Assembly: GCA_937915865.1 (NCBI GenBank)
Contig: CALGIG010000025.1
Location: 1-64,000 of the forward strand
From: an uncultured Prolixibacteraceae bacterium
Lineage (GTDB): Bacteria; Bacteroidota; Bacteroidia; Bacteroidales; Prolixibacteraceae
Direction of reading: 5' to 3'
DNA length: 64,000 bases
The first letter of the stretch is position 1; each line of letters starts with the position of its first letter. The position numbers and the translations under genes were made by a program. The notes under the pieces are model-generated. The model was not told the DNA's origin. It ran no database searches and saw only the letters and a program-made list of their open reading frames with translations. Shown in pieces: positions 1-9,294 of the stretch.

Positions 1-97
1 CCTTAATTATTCTTGTTCGTCTGTTTATTCCGGAAAAAACAAAAAGGTAACCCTCTAAAGCAATCTTTTTTTGATTGATCGAGTAAAAAAATCAAGG

Positions 98-2971
98 ATG
101 AGATTAAAAGGTGTAATATATTGCTTGTTGTTATTTGAATTCTGCTCGTTTATTGGATTTGGAAATGACCAAACAATGAGAAGTCAAGATAGTTTAATGG
201 CTGTCAAGTTACAGAATGAGGGTGTTGCAGCAGGGCGTTTGGGGGATTTTGAATTAGCCCTTAACAAATTTAAAAAATTATACATCGTTCGTGAAAAACT
301 GTATGGAAGTACAAGCATTCGTCTTGCTCCACCATTGATAAATATTGGTATTACATTTAAGAATCTTGGTAACATAGATAAAGCTTTAGACGCCTATAAA
401 AAGGCTGAGTATCTTTGTTCTTCTAACCCACCAGATAACTATGTTTTAGGTACTATATATATAAATTTGGCAATTGCGTATAAAGAAAAAGGAGATTATG
501 TACAAGCTTTAGAATATCAAAAGAATGCATTTAGAATTCTAAAAAGGGACAGCATTAAATATGCAAAAAATTATCAATATTCTAAATATAACATTGCAGA
601 GACACAATTTAAACTCGGGAAGTATAAAGAATCACTTGATTTTTCGCATAAGAATCTTAAAACTACTACCCCAGAGTTACGTCCTCGACTATATGATTTA
701 ATCGCTCAAGTTTATAGAAAGGTGGGTCAATTTGATTTATCAGAGATAAATTACAAAAAGGCTATTGACGGTTGGATTAATTTATTTGGTGATAATAATG
801 TTGAATTGGTATCTGAATATCTTGCATATAATTCATTACTCTTATCTCAAAAGAAATTTGATGTAGCTTTAAAATATTCACAAAAAGCTAGAGATTTAGT
901 TTTAACTTTTTATGGGAAAAAAAGTACAATGTATTCAGAAGTACAAACCATTTTTGGTGATTACTATTATATGAGAAATTCTGAAGCTGGACAAATTGAC
1001 GATTTCCGAAATAAAAGAAAAGAAAGTTTGAATAATGCTGTACAATATTATCAGAAATCAATAATCGCTTTAGTTGATTCGTTTCAGGAAATGAATCCAT
1101 TAATTAATCCTTCACTCAATGAGAATATTATTTCAGAGATACAGCTAGTTGAAGTAATTAATAAAAAAGCGGTTGCATTGGAAAAACTTGCTGAAATATA
1201 TCGCTCTGAATTTGACAATCCCCGAGCCGAGAAATATTACAATGCAAGCCTTAATTCGTTTTCAGTTGTTGTTGATTTAATTCATCGTCTGCAAATTGGT
1301 TTTGAAAGTGAGGAAAGTAGATTATTTCTTTCTCAAAATCAGCAATCTACTTTTTTTGAAGCAATAAATGTAGCGCATAAATTATTTTTGCTGACAAAAG
1401 ATCAGAAATATATATTTAAAGCGTTTGAATTCTCAGAACGAAGTAAATCGTCCAGTTTATTAGCATCGATAAAAGATGTTGAAGCAAAAGAATTTGGTGG
1501 AATTCCTGACTCTTTATTGATGAAAGAAACTACATTGAAAAATTATGTCAATACTTATAAATCTAAATTATTTGAAGAAAATCATTCGGAGAAACCTGAT
1601 ACACAAAAAGTAAATCTATATTCTTCCAGAATATTTAAGTACAATGAGGAATATAATAGATTGATTGAGTCATTTGAGAAAGATTATCCACAATATTTCT
1701 CATTAAAGTATGAAAATAAAGTAATTGAGGCGAATGAATTAAGATCAAAATTAAGTAATCGGCAAGCTTTAGTCGAGTATTATATGAAAGCGCCTGAACG
1801 TGATTCCTCAACAGGCGAATTGTATCTTTTTGCAATAACCAGAGATTCAATTGATTTATTTAAAGAATCAATTAATCAAGAATTTGTAGATAGAATTCAG
1901 TCTTTTCACGATTTTTTGATTAGCTCTGATTATTTAGACACGAAAAAATCTGATTATTCAAATTTTTCAGTTTCAGCTTACTATTTGTATGAAAAGTTAA
2001 TAAAACCGGTTGCTGGTAAGTTAGATGGTAAATCGCTAATAATTATTCCTCATGATAAGTTGTCATATATTCCATTTGATGCTTTGATTTCTGAAAGGCC
2101 AGATACTACTCGAATGAATTTCAGAGACTTAAAATATCTTATACGAGATTATTCTATTAATTATGGCTATTCGGCAACACTCTTATATGATACAAATCAA
2201 AAGAAAAGAGCGAGTAAAAAACTTATAGCATTCGCTCCTGATTATAATTTTCAAGAGCCAATAAAGGATGCTGAAACAGGGAAGATCTATCATTTAAACC
2301 CATTGCCGGGATCGAAAGATGAAATTAAAGCTATTTCAAGTTATGTATCGGCTGTATCATTTGTCGATAAAAAAGCTCAGGAAACATTATTTAAAAAGAA
2401 TGCCGGCAATTTCGATATTTTGCATTTAGCCATGCACACGATAATAAATGATAGTGTTCCAATGCTTTCAAAACTCGTATTTTCGAAACCTGATATTACC
2501 TCGGTTGACGATGGGTGTTTGAATGCTTATGAAGTGTACAATATGAAATTAAATGCTAGGCTTGCTGTTTTAAGTGCATGTGAAACTGGTTCAGGAAAAC
2601 TCTTGGGTGGAGAGGGCATTATGAGTATGGCACGAGGTTTTATATATGCTGGTTGTCCTTCAGTAATAATGACTTTATGGCAGGTTGAAGATAAATCTGG
2701 AGTAAAAATAATGAGCGATTTTTATCATTTTTTATCCAAAGGAAAAAGAAAAGATGAAGCTCTGCGTATGGCAAAACTAAATCATCTTAAAAATTCAGAT
2801 CCATTAACTGCGCACCCACATTTTTGGCTTGGTTATGTTAGTATTGGAAATGCTGATGCTTTATATACCAGCAAGGACGTGTACTTTGTGATATTCCTTT
2901 TTGTAACTTTATTGCTGTTGCTTGCAGATTATCATCTCAGGAGAAAAAAAACTGGACGAAGGAAATTGTGA
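98..2971 (+). CDS. TPR and CHAT-domain (caspase-like) membrane-anchored protein
   Basis: About 957 aa. The N-terminus (MRLKGVIYCLLLFEFCSFIG) looks like a signal peptide or membrane anchor. Residues ~40-340 are TPR-like helical repeats (e.g. GNIDKALDAYKKAEYL, GDYVQALEYQKNAF). The C-terminal third is a CHAT domain, a caspase/separase-fold peptidase: LHLAMH gives the candidate catalytic His (~H780) and LSACETGSG the candidate Cys (~C828), followed by the family motif GGEGIMSMARGFIYAGCPSVIMTLW. A final hydrophobic segment (VIFLFVTLLLLLADYHL) with a basic tail suggests inner-membrane anchoring. I chose ATG 98, which begins the hydrophobic segment and follows AAGG, over an upstream in-frame TTG at 71. 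The gene converges with a sigma factor gene 14 bp downstream, which suggests a sensor or protease pair. The substrate is unknown. Confidence 0.85.
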   Translation: MRLKGVIYCLLLFEFCSFIGFGNDQTMRSQDSLMAVKLQNEGVAAGRLGDFELALNKFKKLYIVREKLYGSTSIRLAPPLINIGITFKNLGNIDKALDAYKKAEYLCSSNPPDNYVLGTIYINLAIAYKEKGDYVQALEYQKNAFRILKRDSIKYAKNYQYSKYNIAETQFKLGKYKESLDFSHKNLKTTTPELRPRLYDLIAQVYRKVGQFDLSEINYKKAIDGWINLFGDNNVELVSEYLAYNSLLLSQKKFDVALKYSQKARDLVLTFYGKKSTMYSEVQTIFGDYYYMRNSEAGQIDDFRNKRKESLNNAVQYYQKSIIALVDSFQEMNPLINPSLNENIISEIQLVEVINKKAVALEKLAEIYRSEFDNPRAEKYYNASLNSFSVVVDLIHRLQIGFESEESRLFLSQNQQSTFFEAINVAHKLFLLTKDQKYIFKAFEFSERSKSSSLLASIKDVEAKEFGGIPDSLLMKETTLKNYVNTYKSKLFEENHSEKPDTQKVNLYSSRIFKYNEEYNRLIESFEKDYPQYFSLKYENKVIEANELRSKLSNRQALVEYYMKAPERDSSTGELYLFAITRDSIDLFKESINQEFVDRIQSFHDFLISSDYLDTKKSDYSNFSVSAYYLYEKLIKPVAGKLDGKSLIIIPHDKLSYIPFDALISERPDTTRMNFRDLKYLIRDYSINYGYSATLLYDTNQKKRASKKLIAFAPDYNFQEPIKDAETGKIYHLNPLPGSKDEIKAISSYVSAVSFVDKKAQETLFKKNAGNFDILHLAMHTIINDSVPMLSKLVFSKPDITSVDDGCLNAYEVYNMKLNARLAVLSACETGSGKLLGGEGIMSMARGFIYAGCPSVIMTLWQVEDKSGVKIMSDFYHFLSKGKRKDEALRMAKLNHLKNSDPLTAHPHFWLGYVSIGNADALYTSKDVYFVIFLFVTLLLLLADYHLRRKKTGRRKL

Positions 2972-2985
2972 ATTAAATTTGACGT

Positions 2986-3576
2986 TTATGAGTTGTCGTC
3001 GCCTTTCAAAATCTTATCATACTCCAAGTCTTGTTTAATGCTCTTGATTAGGTATTCTTTGCATTTAAACTTACGTTTTTTTGCATATTTTTCGCTCTTA
3101 AATCCCATTATTTGAGCTATATTTTTAAGTGGAACTTTATCAAAGTACAGTTGCAAAACTTTCTGACAATCCTTTCCAAGGTTTGTGAAGTGCTTTTGGT
3201 AAAGTCGATAGCGTTCGTTTAAATCTGTTATTTTCTCCAGGCTTTCGTCATAAATATCTTCAATATATTGCTGATTATCCTTAATATTTTCTTTTTCGAT
3301 TTTTCTTTTGTCAAGATGTTTAAGCCAAAGAAACCTGCATACAGAATATAAATATGTTTCAAACGAACAATCTAAAATCAGCTCGTCTGCTTTGAGTTTT
3401 CTATATATAATTATAATAGCTTCCTGAAAAATATCATTGGCATCATCATCATCTCCACTGTTCTTTTTGATGAAAAAATTTATGTTGGAGTAAAAATTCT
3501 TATATATGTATTGTAAAACAATAGTATCGTTTCTCCTAATCCCGTTTAATAAGTCAATACCTGAGTAATCATCCAT
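2986..3576 (-). CDS. RNA polymerase sigma-70 family (ECF-like) sigma factor
   Basis: 196 aa. The region-2-like segment DANDIFQEAIIIIYRKLKAD and region-4-like helix-turn-helix (LKNIAQIMGFKSEKYAKKRKFKCKEYL) match the two-domain layout of small alternative sigma factors. It is Lys/Asp rich and A+T rich like the convergent CHAT gene. The stop codons of the two genes are only 14 bp apart. No anti-sigma gene is adjacent, so the CHAT/TPR protein is a plausible functional partner. That partnership is inferred from position only. Confidence 0.85.
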   Translation of the reverse strand: MDDYSGIDLLNGIRRNDTIVLQYIYKNFYSNINFFIKKNSGDDDDANDIFQEAIIIIYRKLKADELILDCSFETYLYSVCRFLWLKHLDKRKIEKENIKDNQQYIEDIYDESLEKITDLNERYRLYQKHFTNLGKDCQKVLQLYFDKVPLKNIAQIMGFKSEKYAKKRKFKCKEYLIKSIKQDLEYDKILKGDDNS

Positions 3577-4124
3577 AACAAATAATTAAACTGTTAAAAT
3601 TAAAACGGGGCGGTAATTATAAACGGGATGGATAGTTAAATTCATTTGGGCTTAAAAATCACTATAAAATGTTGAAAATGCAAGTGTTTTTTGCTGATTT
3701 TATTTTTTGATCTACGGTTGCCCGATACATCTTTCATCCACGGTAAGCAAAAGTTTGAGGTTTTTATACTAGTGTTAGTTAAAACCTTATAATCTAATAC
3801 AAAAGCCAATTTTGTTTAATTTCTGCAAAGTAAATATAACTTGCGCGATTACTTACTTTTCTCCATAAAGCAGGTTCAGAGAACGCTTCCAGAAGGACTT
3901 TTAGTGAAACAAAGCAACTCTTGACTTTTGGCGTCAGCCAAATTTAGGTAAAAAATAAAAGGTAGAACCTCTGTTCTACCTTTCCTCTCTTAAACTAACT
4001 AACCTAACTAAACCTAAACTTATGAAAAAAAATGTATTACAAATGTAAGTTGCAAATTTGGAAAAAAATGAAAATAATTGTTAAATGATGTTAAACTTAT
4101 TGTGAGATTTACATTTAACGAAAG
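3577..4124. other. Intergenic region with orphan leader and terminator
   Basis: This 548-bp gap lies between two minus-strand genes. It holds the presumed promoter of the sigma factor gene and the terminator of the TonB-family gene. On the plus strand it also has a pyrimidine/CTAA-rich leader (CTAACTAACCTAACTAAACC, ~3994-4013) ending in ATG at 4022 with an 8-codon ORF (MKKNVLQM). I see no full-length gene here. Confidence 0.5.
3950..3980 (-). terminator. Rho-independent terminator of the TonB-family gene
   Basis: Perfect 8-bp inverted repeat GGTAGAAC/GTTCTACC around a 4-nt loop (3961-3980). On the minus strand it is followed by TTTTATTTTT. It lies ~145 bp downstream of the TonB-family stop codon. 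The T-run is on the minus side only. Confidence 0.6.
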
Positions 4125-4862
4125 TCACTGTGCTACAAAACGATACGTTATTGTTCCTTTTTGAATTGCAGGAGCTTTTAAATCGGCATTAAAAACTGTT
4201 CGTTCAGCGGCCTGAGTTGCATAAACTGGTAGCATTGAGTCGCTATTGTTTCCTGATGATCGTACTTCTGCTTTTGTAACATGTCCACTACGGTCAACCT
4301 GAATATCGACAGTGATGATACCTCCACCTTTGGCCAGGAAAACAGGAATTGGTAACCTTACATGAAAGCGGTTCTCAAGGTAATAGTGTATATTACTTTT
4401 GCCTGAGTAGATTGTATTTTTAATCGAATCGCGGTCAACACCTTCGGTAGAAACTTCGGGCATGGCATATTGTGTTGTTGTCGGAATTTTTTTTGAAAGC
4501 TGTTTATTGACCTTATCTACCATTTTTTCGGCATCTTCAATATCATGTTTGTAACTTTCATCAAAAAACTTATCCTTTTTTAACGCATCATTTACTCCAT
4601 GATTTGTTCCCATGTTTAAGTCTTGCCTCGAAGTTTGAGTATTTTTTGCAGATTGTTGCTGCTGGTTGGTAATTTCTTTAGTTTCTTCTTTTTCAATGGG
4701 TGGAGGAGTAAGCAAATCGAGTACGACTTCTTCTTCTTTTTCTGCTTTAATACTATAATTTATTTCTGAAATCCAAAATCCGGTTATGACTAAAATGTGG
4801 AAAATCAGGGTGCCCATTACCCCGTAAACATTATTCTTATATACTTCTTTTATATTACGCAT
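4125..4862 (-). CDS. Energy transducer TonB family protein
   Basis: 245 aa. It has an N-terminal basic stretch, one membrane segment (VMGTLIFHILVITGFWI, ~residues 15-31), then an acidic/proline linker (LLTPPPIEKEE) and a Gln/Lys-rich spacer. The C-terminal ~90 residues have the TonB fold signature: GGGIITVDIQVDRSGHVTKAEV, then AAERTVFNADLKAPAIQKGTITYRF. TonB-type proteins couple the proton-motive force to outer-membrane transporters. No ExbB/ExbD is adjacent. The gene is divergent from an OM POTRA/barrel protein across a ~250-bp gap. Confidence 0.8.
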   Translation of the reverse strand: MRNIKEVYKNNVYGVMGTLIFHILVITGFWISEINYSIKAEKEEEVVLDLLTPPPIEKEETKEITNQQQQSAKNTQTSRQDLNMGTNHGVNDALKKDKFFDESYKHDIEDAEKMVDKVNKQLSKKIPTTTQYAMPEVSTEGVDRDSIKNTIYSGKSNIHYYLENRFHVRLPIPVFLAKGGGIITVDIQVDRSGHVTKAEVRSSGNNSDSMLPVYATQAAERTVFNADLKAPAIQKGTITYRFVAQ

Positions 4863-5111
4863 TTCGCAACAAATTTAATAAAATTGATTATTGAAGTGAC
4901 TGGAATTCATTTTTACCAGTTTTTATTATGTGCGATGTAGTTGTAATTGTGAAAAATTAACCTCTTTTAACATGTAAATTCTTTGGTTTTGCTTTATCGG
5001 TTGTTACTTTGTCCTGAAAACCAATATTCAGGGAACTTTCGTATACTTTCGTCAGGTAGTAGGTTGGTACTTGTATTTTCAGAAATTAAATCGGGTAATG
5101 GGGTGGAACAG

Positions 5112-6950
5112 ATGAGAATTATGCTTTTTATATTATTGTTTGCCGTTTCTTGCATTGCTATGGGAATGGGTAATGATAGAATAAAAAATGATTCTTTAAA
5201 GACAGTACCTTCTGAAAAAATTAATGTTTATTTGTATGACAGTTTGGCAATTAAAGCTTCAAAGCATAAATTTACCAAGTGGCTTTATGGTTCAATGGTT
5301 TGTCAAACGAAAACAGTAGAAAATAAAAATGCCCAGGTCAGCGATTATTTTTCGAAATTTAGAGGAAAGACAATCGCTTCTGTATCTGTAAAATCGCTGA
5401 AAGTTTTTGGGCCAACTTTTGATGACACTCTTAGAAATACCACTGTTTGGGTTGAAAAGATTGCTAACAGGCTTCATTCAAAATCAAACTTGTATGTTAT
5501 CCAAAAAAACCTCTGGATTAAAGAAGGTCAGCAAATTGATCCGGATTTATTGATGGATAATGAAAACCTGTTACGAAATTTACCTTATTTAAAAGATGCG
5601 CGAATTATTATAACTCCACAACCTTTAAATGAGAACCTGGTTGATGTTTTGGTTTTGACACAGGATGTGTTTTCGTTTGGAGTTGATGGATCATTGGGGA
5701 ATGTTAATCATGGTGAAGTTGGCATTTACGATAAAAATATTTTAGGTGTTGGTCACGAAATTAGTACATCGGTTGTTGCTCATACTGATATGACTCCCCA
5801 TATTGGTTTTGAAACCTATTATTCGATTAACAATGTTGGTGGTAATTTTATTAATTTTTCTGCCGGCTACGCAAATACTTATTTAAAGGAAGGTTTTATG
5901 CTGAATATCGGGCGTGATTTTCTTCGTCCGCAATCTGTTAATGCTGGTGGATTAACCGTTTCCAGAAGTTTCCGATTCAATAAAATAAGTTCAACGGATT
6001 GGGTTGAAAGCAAAACTCCACTTAATTTTTTTTCGGTAGACAGTTGGTATGGACATCGGTTGGAATTAGGTATAAATAAGCAAGATAATCGTTTTCAGAC
6101 AACTTTGGCTGGTCGTGTAAGGTATACCCATTTTATTGAACGACCGTTGCCTGATTTAAATGAAAAGCAATATTTTTCAAACAGTACGCTTTTTATGGGT
6201 AGTATTAGTTTCTCTCACAGGTCGTATATTCAGGACCATTTGATTTATAGTTATGGGATCACTGAGGATATTCCAAAAGGTTATTTGTGTGAACTTGCTC
6301 TAGGTTACGATAATAATGAATTTGGAAATCGTTGGTATTCACATGTTTTTTTGTCTTCGGGAAATATGTTTGGAGATAAACCTTTTTATTTCTACAGTTC
6401 ATTGGGTATTGGCAGTTTTTTTAATCGTAATCATGTGGAGCAAGGTGTTATCGACGCTAAGATTGACTTCATTTCGAGATTATTCAATATCTGGAGTGTT
6501 AAGTCCCGTCAATTTATAAAGCTAAATTATACTTTGGGGATTAACCGTTTTGATGTTGAAGATTTGCTATTAAGAAACGATTATGGTATTCGCGGTTTCA
6601 GTAGCCAGATAGGGAGGGGCAAGCAACGTCTGGCTTTAAATATTGAAAATGTTTTTTTTCAAAAAAGATCAATATTAAATTTCCAGTCAGCTCTTTTTTC
6701 ATTTATTGATTTAGGATTGATTGGCCCGACGAATGAATCGATTTTTAGACAGAAATATTATGCCGGGATAGGTTTGGGATTACGGATAAGAAATGAAAAC
6801 CTGGTTTTCAAAACTATCCAGCTTCGGTTTGCTTATTATCCCGATCTGCCAAGCAGTGTTTCTAATTATGGATTTATTATCAATGGCGTTTCAAAAACGA
6901 AATTTTATTCCTTTCAGCCTGGAGGCCCTGAACCTCTTCATTTTCAGTAA
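5112..6950 (+). CDS. Outer-membrane beta-barrel protein with POTRA-like domain
   Basis: About 612 aa from ATG 5112. The open frame extends back to 4983, but the signal peptide (MRIMLFILLFAVSCIAMG) begins at 5112. Residues ~85-190 have a POTRA-like pattern (GKTIASVSVKSLKVFG; LLMDNENLLRNLPYLKDARI; VDVLVLTQD), as in BamA/TamA/Omp85 proteins. The remaining ~400 residues alternate aromatic beta-strands typical of a barrel. It could be a surface-lipoprotein or OM-assembly factor of the Omp85 superfamily. The final strand (LVFKTIQLRFAYYPDL) is followed by a ~35-residue tail, unlike canonical BamA, which ends on the last strand. It converges with the DPP4 gene with 7 bp between stops. Confidence 0.7.
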   Translation: MRIMLFILLFAVSCIAMGMGNDRIKNDSLKTVPSEKINVYLYDSLAIKASKHKFTKWLYGSMVCQTKTVENKNAQVSDYFSKFRGKTIASVSVKSLKVFGPTFDDTLRNTTVWVEKIANRLHSKSNLYVIQKNLWIKEGQQIDPDLLMDNENLLRNLPYLKDARIIITPQPLNENLVDVLVLTQDVFSFGVDGSLGNVNHGEVGIYDKNILGVGHEISTSVVAHTDMTPHIGFETYYSINNVGGNFINFSAGYANTYLKEGFMLNIGRDFLRPQSVNAGGLTVSRSFRFNKISSTDWVESKTPLNFFSVDSWYGHRLELGINKQDNRFQTTLAGRVRYTHFIERPLPDLNEKQYFSNSTLFMGSISFSHRSYIQDHLIYSYGITEDIPKGYLCELALGYDNNEFGNRWYSHVFLSSGNMFGDKPFYFYSSLGIGSFFNRNHVEQGVIDAKIDFISRLFNIWSVKSRQFIKLNYTLGINRFDVEDLLLRNDYGIRGFSSQIGRGKQRLALNIENVFFQKRSILNFQSALFSFIDLGLIGPTNESIFRQKYYAGIGLGLRIRNENLVFKTIQLRFAYYPDLPSSVSNYGFIINGVSKTKFYSFQPGGPEPLHFQ

Positions 6951-6957
6951 TTCCTGA

Positions 6958-9090
6958 TCAGAGATTTTCAAGGAAATATTCGCTTATTTTCTCCATTAAA
7001 TGAAGCCTGTCGTCGCCACGTACATTGTGCTCATGTGTTGGATAAACAAAGAAATCAACTTGTGTATTTAAATCGATACATTTTTTGATGAATTTAATGC
7101 TATGTTGCATCACCACTGTTTGATCCTGAACTCCGTGTATGATTAGAAGCTTTCCATTAAGTTTATCGACATAATTCAACATGTTGGCTTTTTCGTAACC
7201 TTCCGGGTTTTCCTGCGGCGTGTCCATATAGCGTTCGCCATACATTACTTCGTACATGCTCCAGTCAACAACTGGTCCACCGGCAACAGCTACTTTAAAT
7301 ACTTCAGGGTGTTTTAATTTCAGGTTTAATGTCATAAATCCACCATAGCTCCAGCCATGAACTCCAATTCTGTTTACATCAACGTAAGGTAATGATTTCA
7401 GGTACCCGATACCTTCCATTTGATCGGCAGTTTCAGCAACACCGAGGTTACGATGAATGACATTTTCAAACGCTTTTCCGCGGTTGGCTGAGCCGCGACT
7501 ATCGACAGTGAATGCAATGTAGCCTTTCGAAGCCATGTAATATTGCCACCAGCGAGTTGCATTCAACCATGTTTTGTTGATCAGTTGTTCGTGTGGACCG
7601 CCATATACATATACAATTACAGGGTATTTTTTTGTTGGGTCAAAATTGTTTGGCTTGATCATCCGGCAATACAAATCGGTTGTCCCGTCGGCAGCTTTAA
7701 TAGTGAACATGGTATTTTCACCTAAATCGAAATCTTTCAGCGTATTTTCGGCTTCGAAAAGTATGCGGGTTTGTTTGTCTTTTATTGAAACAAGATCAAT
7801 TTCCCCTGGAATATTGGTGCTCGTCCATCGGTCGATAAAGTTCAGGTTATCAGGCGAAATTAGTGGTACATGTGTCCCTGGTTCGTTGGTTAGTTTGTCT
7901 ATTTTTCCTGAACGAATGTTGATGCAGTAAAAATGGCGTTCAATAGGGCTTTCTTTGGTGGCCTCGAAAAACATGTTTTCTTCTTTGGCGTCGAATCCAT
8001 CGAGTTCGGTCACTTCCCATTCGCCTTTGGTTATTTGCGACACAATTCCTGTTGCAACACTACACAAATACACGTGGTTCCAGCCATCTTTCCGGCTTTG
8101 GTAATAAAATTTATCGGGATCAATTTTCGAGAAAACAATAGGATTTAATGGTTCAACATACTTTTCATCGGTTTCTTCAAAAACAGTTTTTACGAACTCG
8201 CCCGTATTTGCATTGTACTGGTTCAGTTTCATGTGGTTTTGCTCACGGTTCAGCTCCTGAATAAAAATGCTATTTTCGTCGGGACTCCAGGCAATATTTG
8301 TGAGGTAATGATCGAGTGGTTCGCCGGTTTGCATAAAAACAGTTTGTTTACCGGCCAAATCGTATACTCCCAGTTTTACTTGGTGGCTAGTCATCCCGGC
8401 CATAGGATATTTGATATTTACCAGTTCAGCTTCACGTGCCATGTAATCAACTAAAGGGTAATTACCAACCATTGTTTCGTCCATTCGGTAAAACGCAAGT
8501 TTGGTTCCTTTGGGCGACCAGAATGTTCCTTTGTTGATTCCAAATTCGTTTCGGTGAACCGAAGCACCATTAATGATATGCTCTTCTATGTCGTTTGTAA
8601 CCTGCCTGTTTCCAATATTTCCGACAATATAGAGGTTGTTTTTCAGAGTATAGGCCAACGTTGTATTAGCTGCGCAGAAGTCGTTATTGGCGGCCTCCTG
8701 CGGATAGCTCAGTGTTTGAATAATTTGCTTGTTATTCAGGTTATACTCGACCAATTGATTTTGAAGCTGAAACCAAATTTTCGATGGGTCGATCGGCGAG
8801 AATCGTGGAATCGAATTAATTGCCCTGAACCCCGCATTTTTCAGCGATTTATTCAATTCTGAAACTGATATTACTTTCGTTTCGGTCCTTTTTTTCAATT
8901 CAACCTGGTAAAGCGCCGAATCTTTTACAATCATATAATGTTGTGCGTCGCGCCATAAAAGCTGGTTAGGTAAGTTGGGCTTCAGATACGAAGTTGCTCC
9001 AAGCGTTGCATCTCTTAAACTAAGTGTTTTCTGTGCCTGGATTCCTGAAACCAGGAAAAAAAGAAAGACAAGTGTAATCAGTTGTTTCAT
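6958..9090 (-). CDS. Dipeptidyl-peptidase IV-type S9 prolyl oligopeptidase
   Basis: About 710 aa from the Met at 9090, which begins a signal peptide (MKQLITLVFLFFLVSGIQAQ); the frame opens 10 codons earlier. Residues ~90-450 form the DPPIV N-terminal beta-propeller (e.g. NEFGINKGTFWSPKGTKLAF, SPDENSIFIQELNR). The C-terminal alpha/beta-hydrolase domain has the catalytic Ser in GWSYGGF (~S581), Asp in GVQDQTVV and His in HEHNVRG. Such secreted or periplasmic enzymes remove Xaa-Pro/Ala dipeptides and serve peptide catabolism in Bacteroidota. The length fits the S9B family. Confidence 0.9.
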   Translation of the reverse strand: MKQLITLVFLFFLVSGIQAQKTLSLRDATLGATSYLKPNLPNQLLWRDAQHYMIVKDSALYQVELKKRTETKVISVSELNKSLKNAGFRAINSIPRFSPIDPSKIWFQLQNQLVEYNLNNKQIIQTLSYPQEAANNDFCAANTTLAYTLKNNLYIVGNIGNRQVTNDIEEHIINGASVHRNEFGINKGTFWSPKGTKLAFYRMDETMVGNYPLVDYMAREAELVNIKYPMAGMTSHQVKLGVYDLAGKQTVFMQTGEPLDHYLTNIAWSPDENSIFIQELNREQNHMKLNQYNANTGEFVKTVFEETDEKYVEPLNPIVFSKIDPDKFYYQSRKDGWNHVYLCSVATGIVSQITKGEWEVTELDGFDAKEENMFFEATKESPIERHFYCINIRSGKIDKLTNEPGTHVPLISPDNLNFIDRWTSTNIPGEIDLVSIKDKQTRILFEAENTLKDFDLGENTMFTIKAADGTTDLYCRMIKPNNFDPTKKYPVIVYVYGGPHEQLINKTWLNATRWWQYYMASKGYIAFTVDSRGSANRGKAFENVIHRNLGVAETADQMEGIGYLKSLPYVDVNRIGVHGWSYGGFMTLNLKLKHPEVFKVAVAGGPVVDWSMYEVMYGERYMDTPQENPEGYEKANMLNYVDKLNGKLLIIHGVQDQTVVMQHSIKFIKKCIDLNTQVDFFVYPTHEHNVRGDDRLHLMEKISEYFLENL

Positions 9091-9124
9091 AACAAAATGA
9101 GAAAAGGTTAAAACAGGCACCCTT

Positions 9125-9260
9125 CAAACCTCCCCCAGGGGTGAGGCTTTGGTGTGGTGCAAATTCATAACTTTTATATTTTAAGAACATTTTTTTGCAT
9201 TTCACCCTTACAACTCCCTTCTCTTTCGGGGAAGGATTGGGGATGGGGCTTTTGCTGCAA
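9125..9260. repeat. CT/GG-rich intergenic repeat fragments
   Basis: Between the DPP4 and SNF2 genes are two pieces rich in CTCCC/GGGG (CCTCCCCCAGGGGTGAGGC at 9129-9147; a CTCCCTTCTC/GGGGAAGG piece at ~9212-9250). They resemble the CCCCTCC-GAA-GGAGGGG element at 53044. They look like degraded copies of a dispersed intergenic repeat; no promoter is clear. Confidence 0.35.
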
Positions 9261-9294
9261 ATGTAATTCGAAAAGTTATTCAGAAAGCTTTTGT

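Noticed and set aside
7543..8862. Several plus-strand ORFs opposite the DPP4 gene
   Set aside because: They are shadows of a well-supported peptidase gene, with compositionally implausible proteins.
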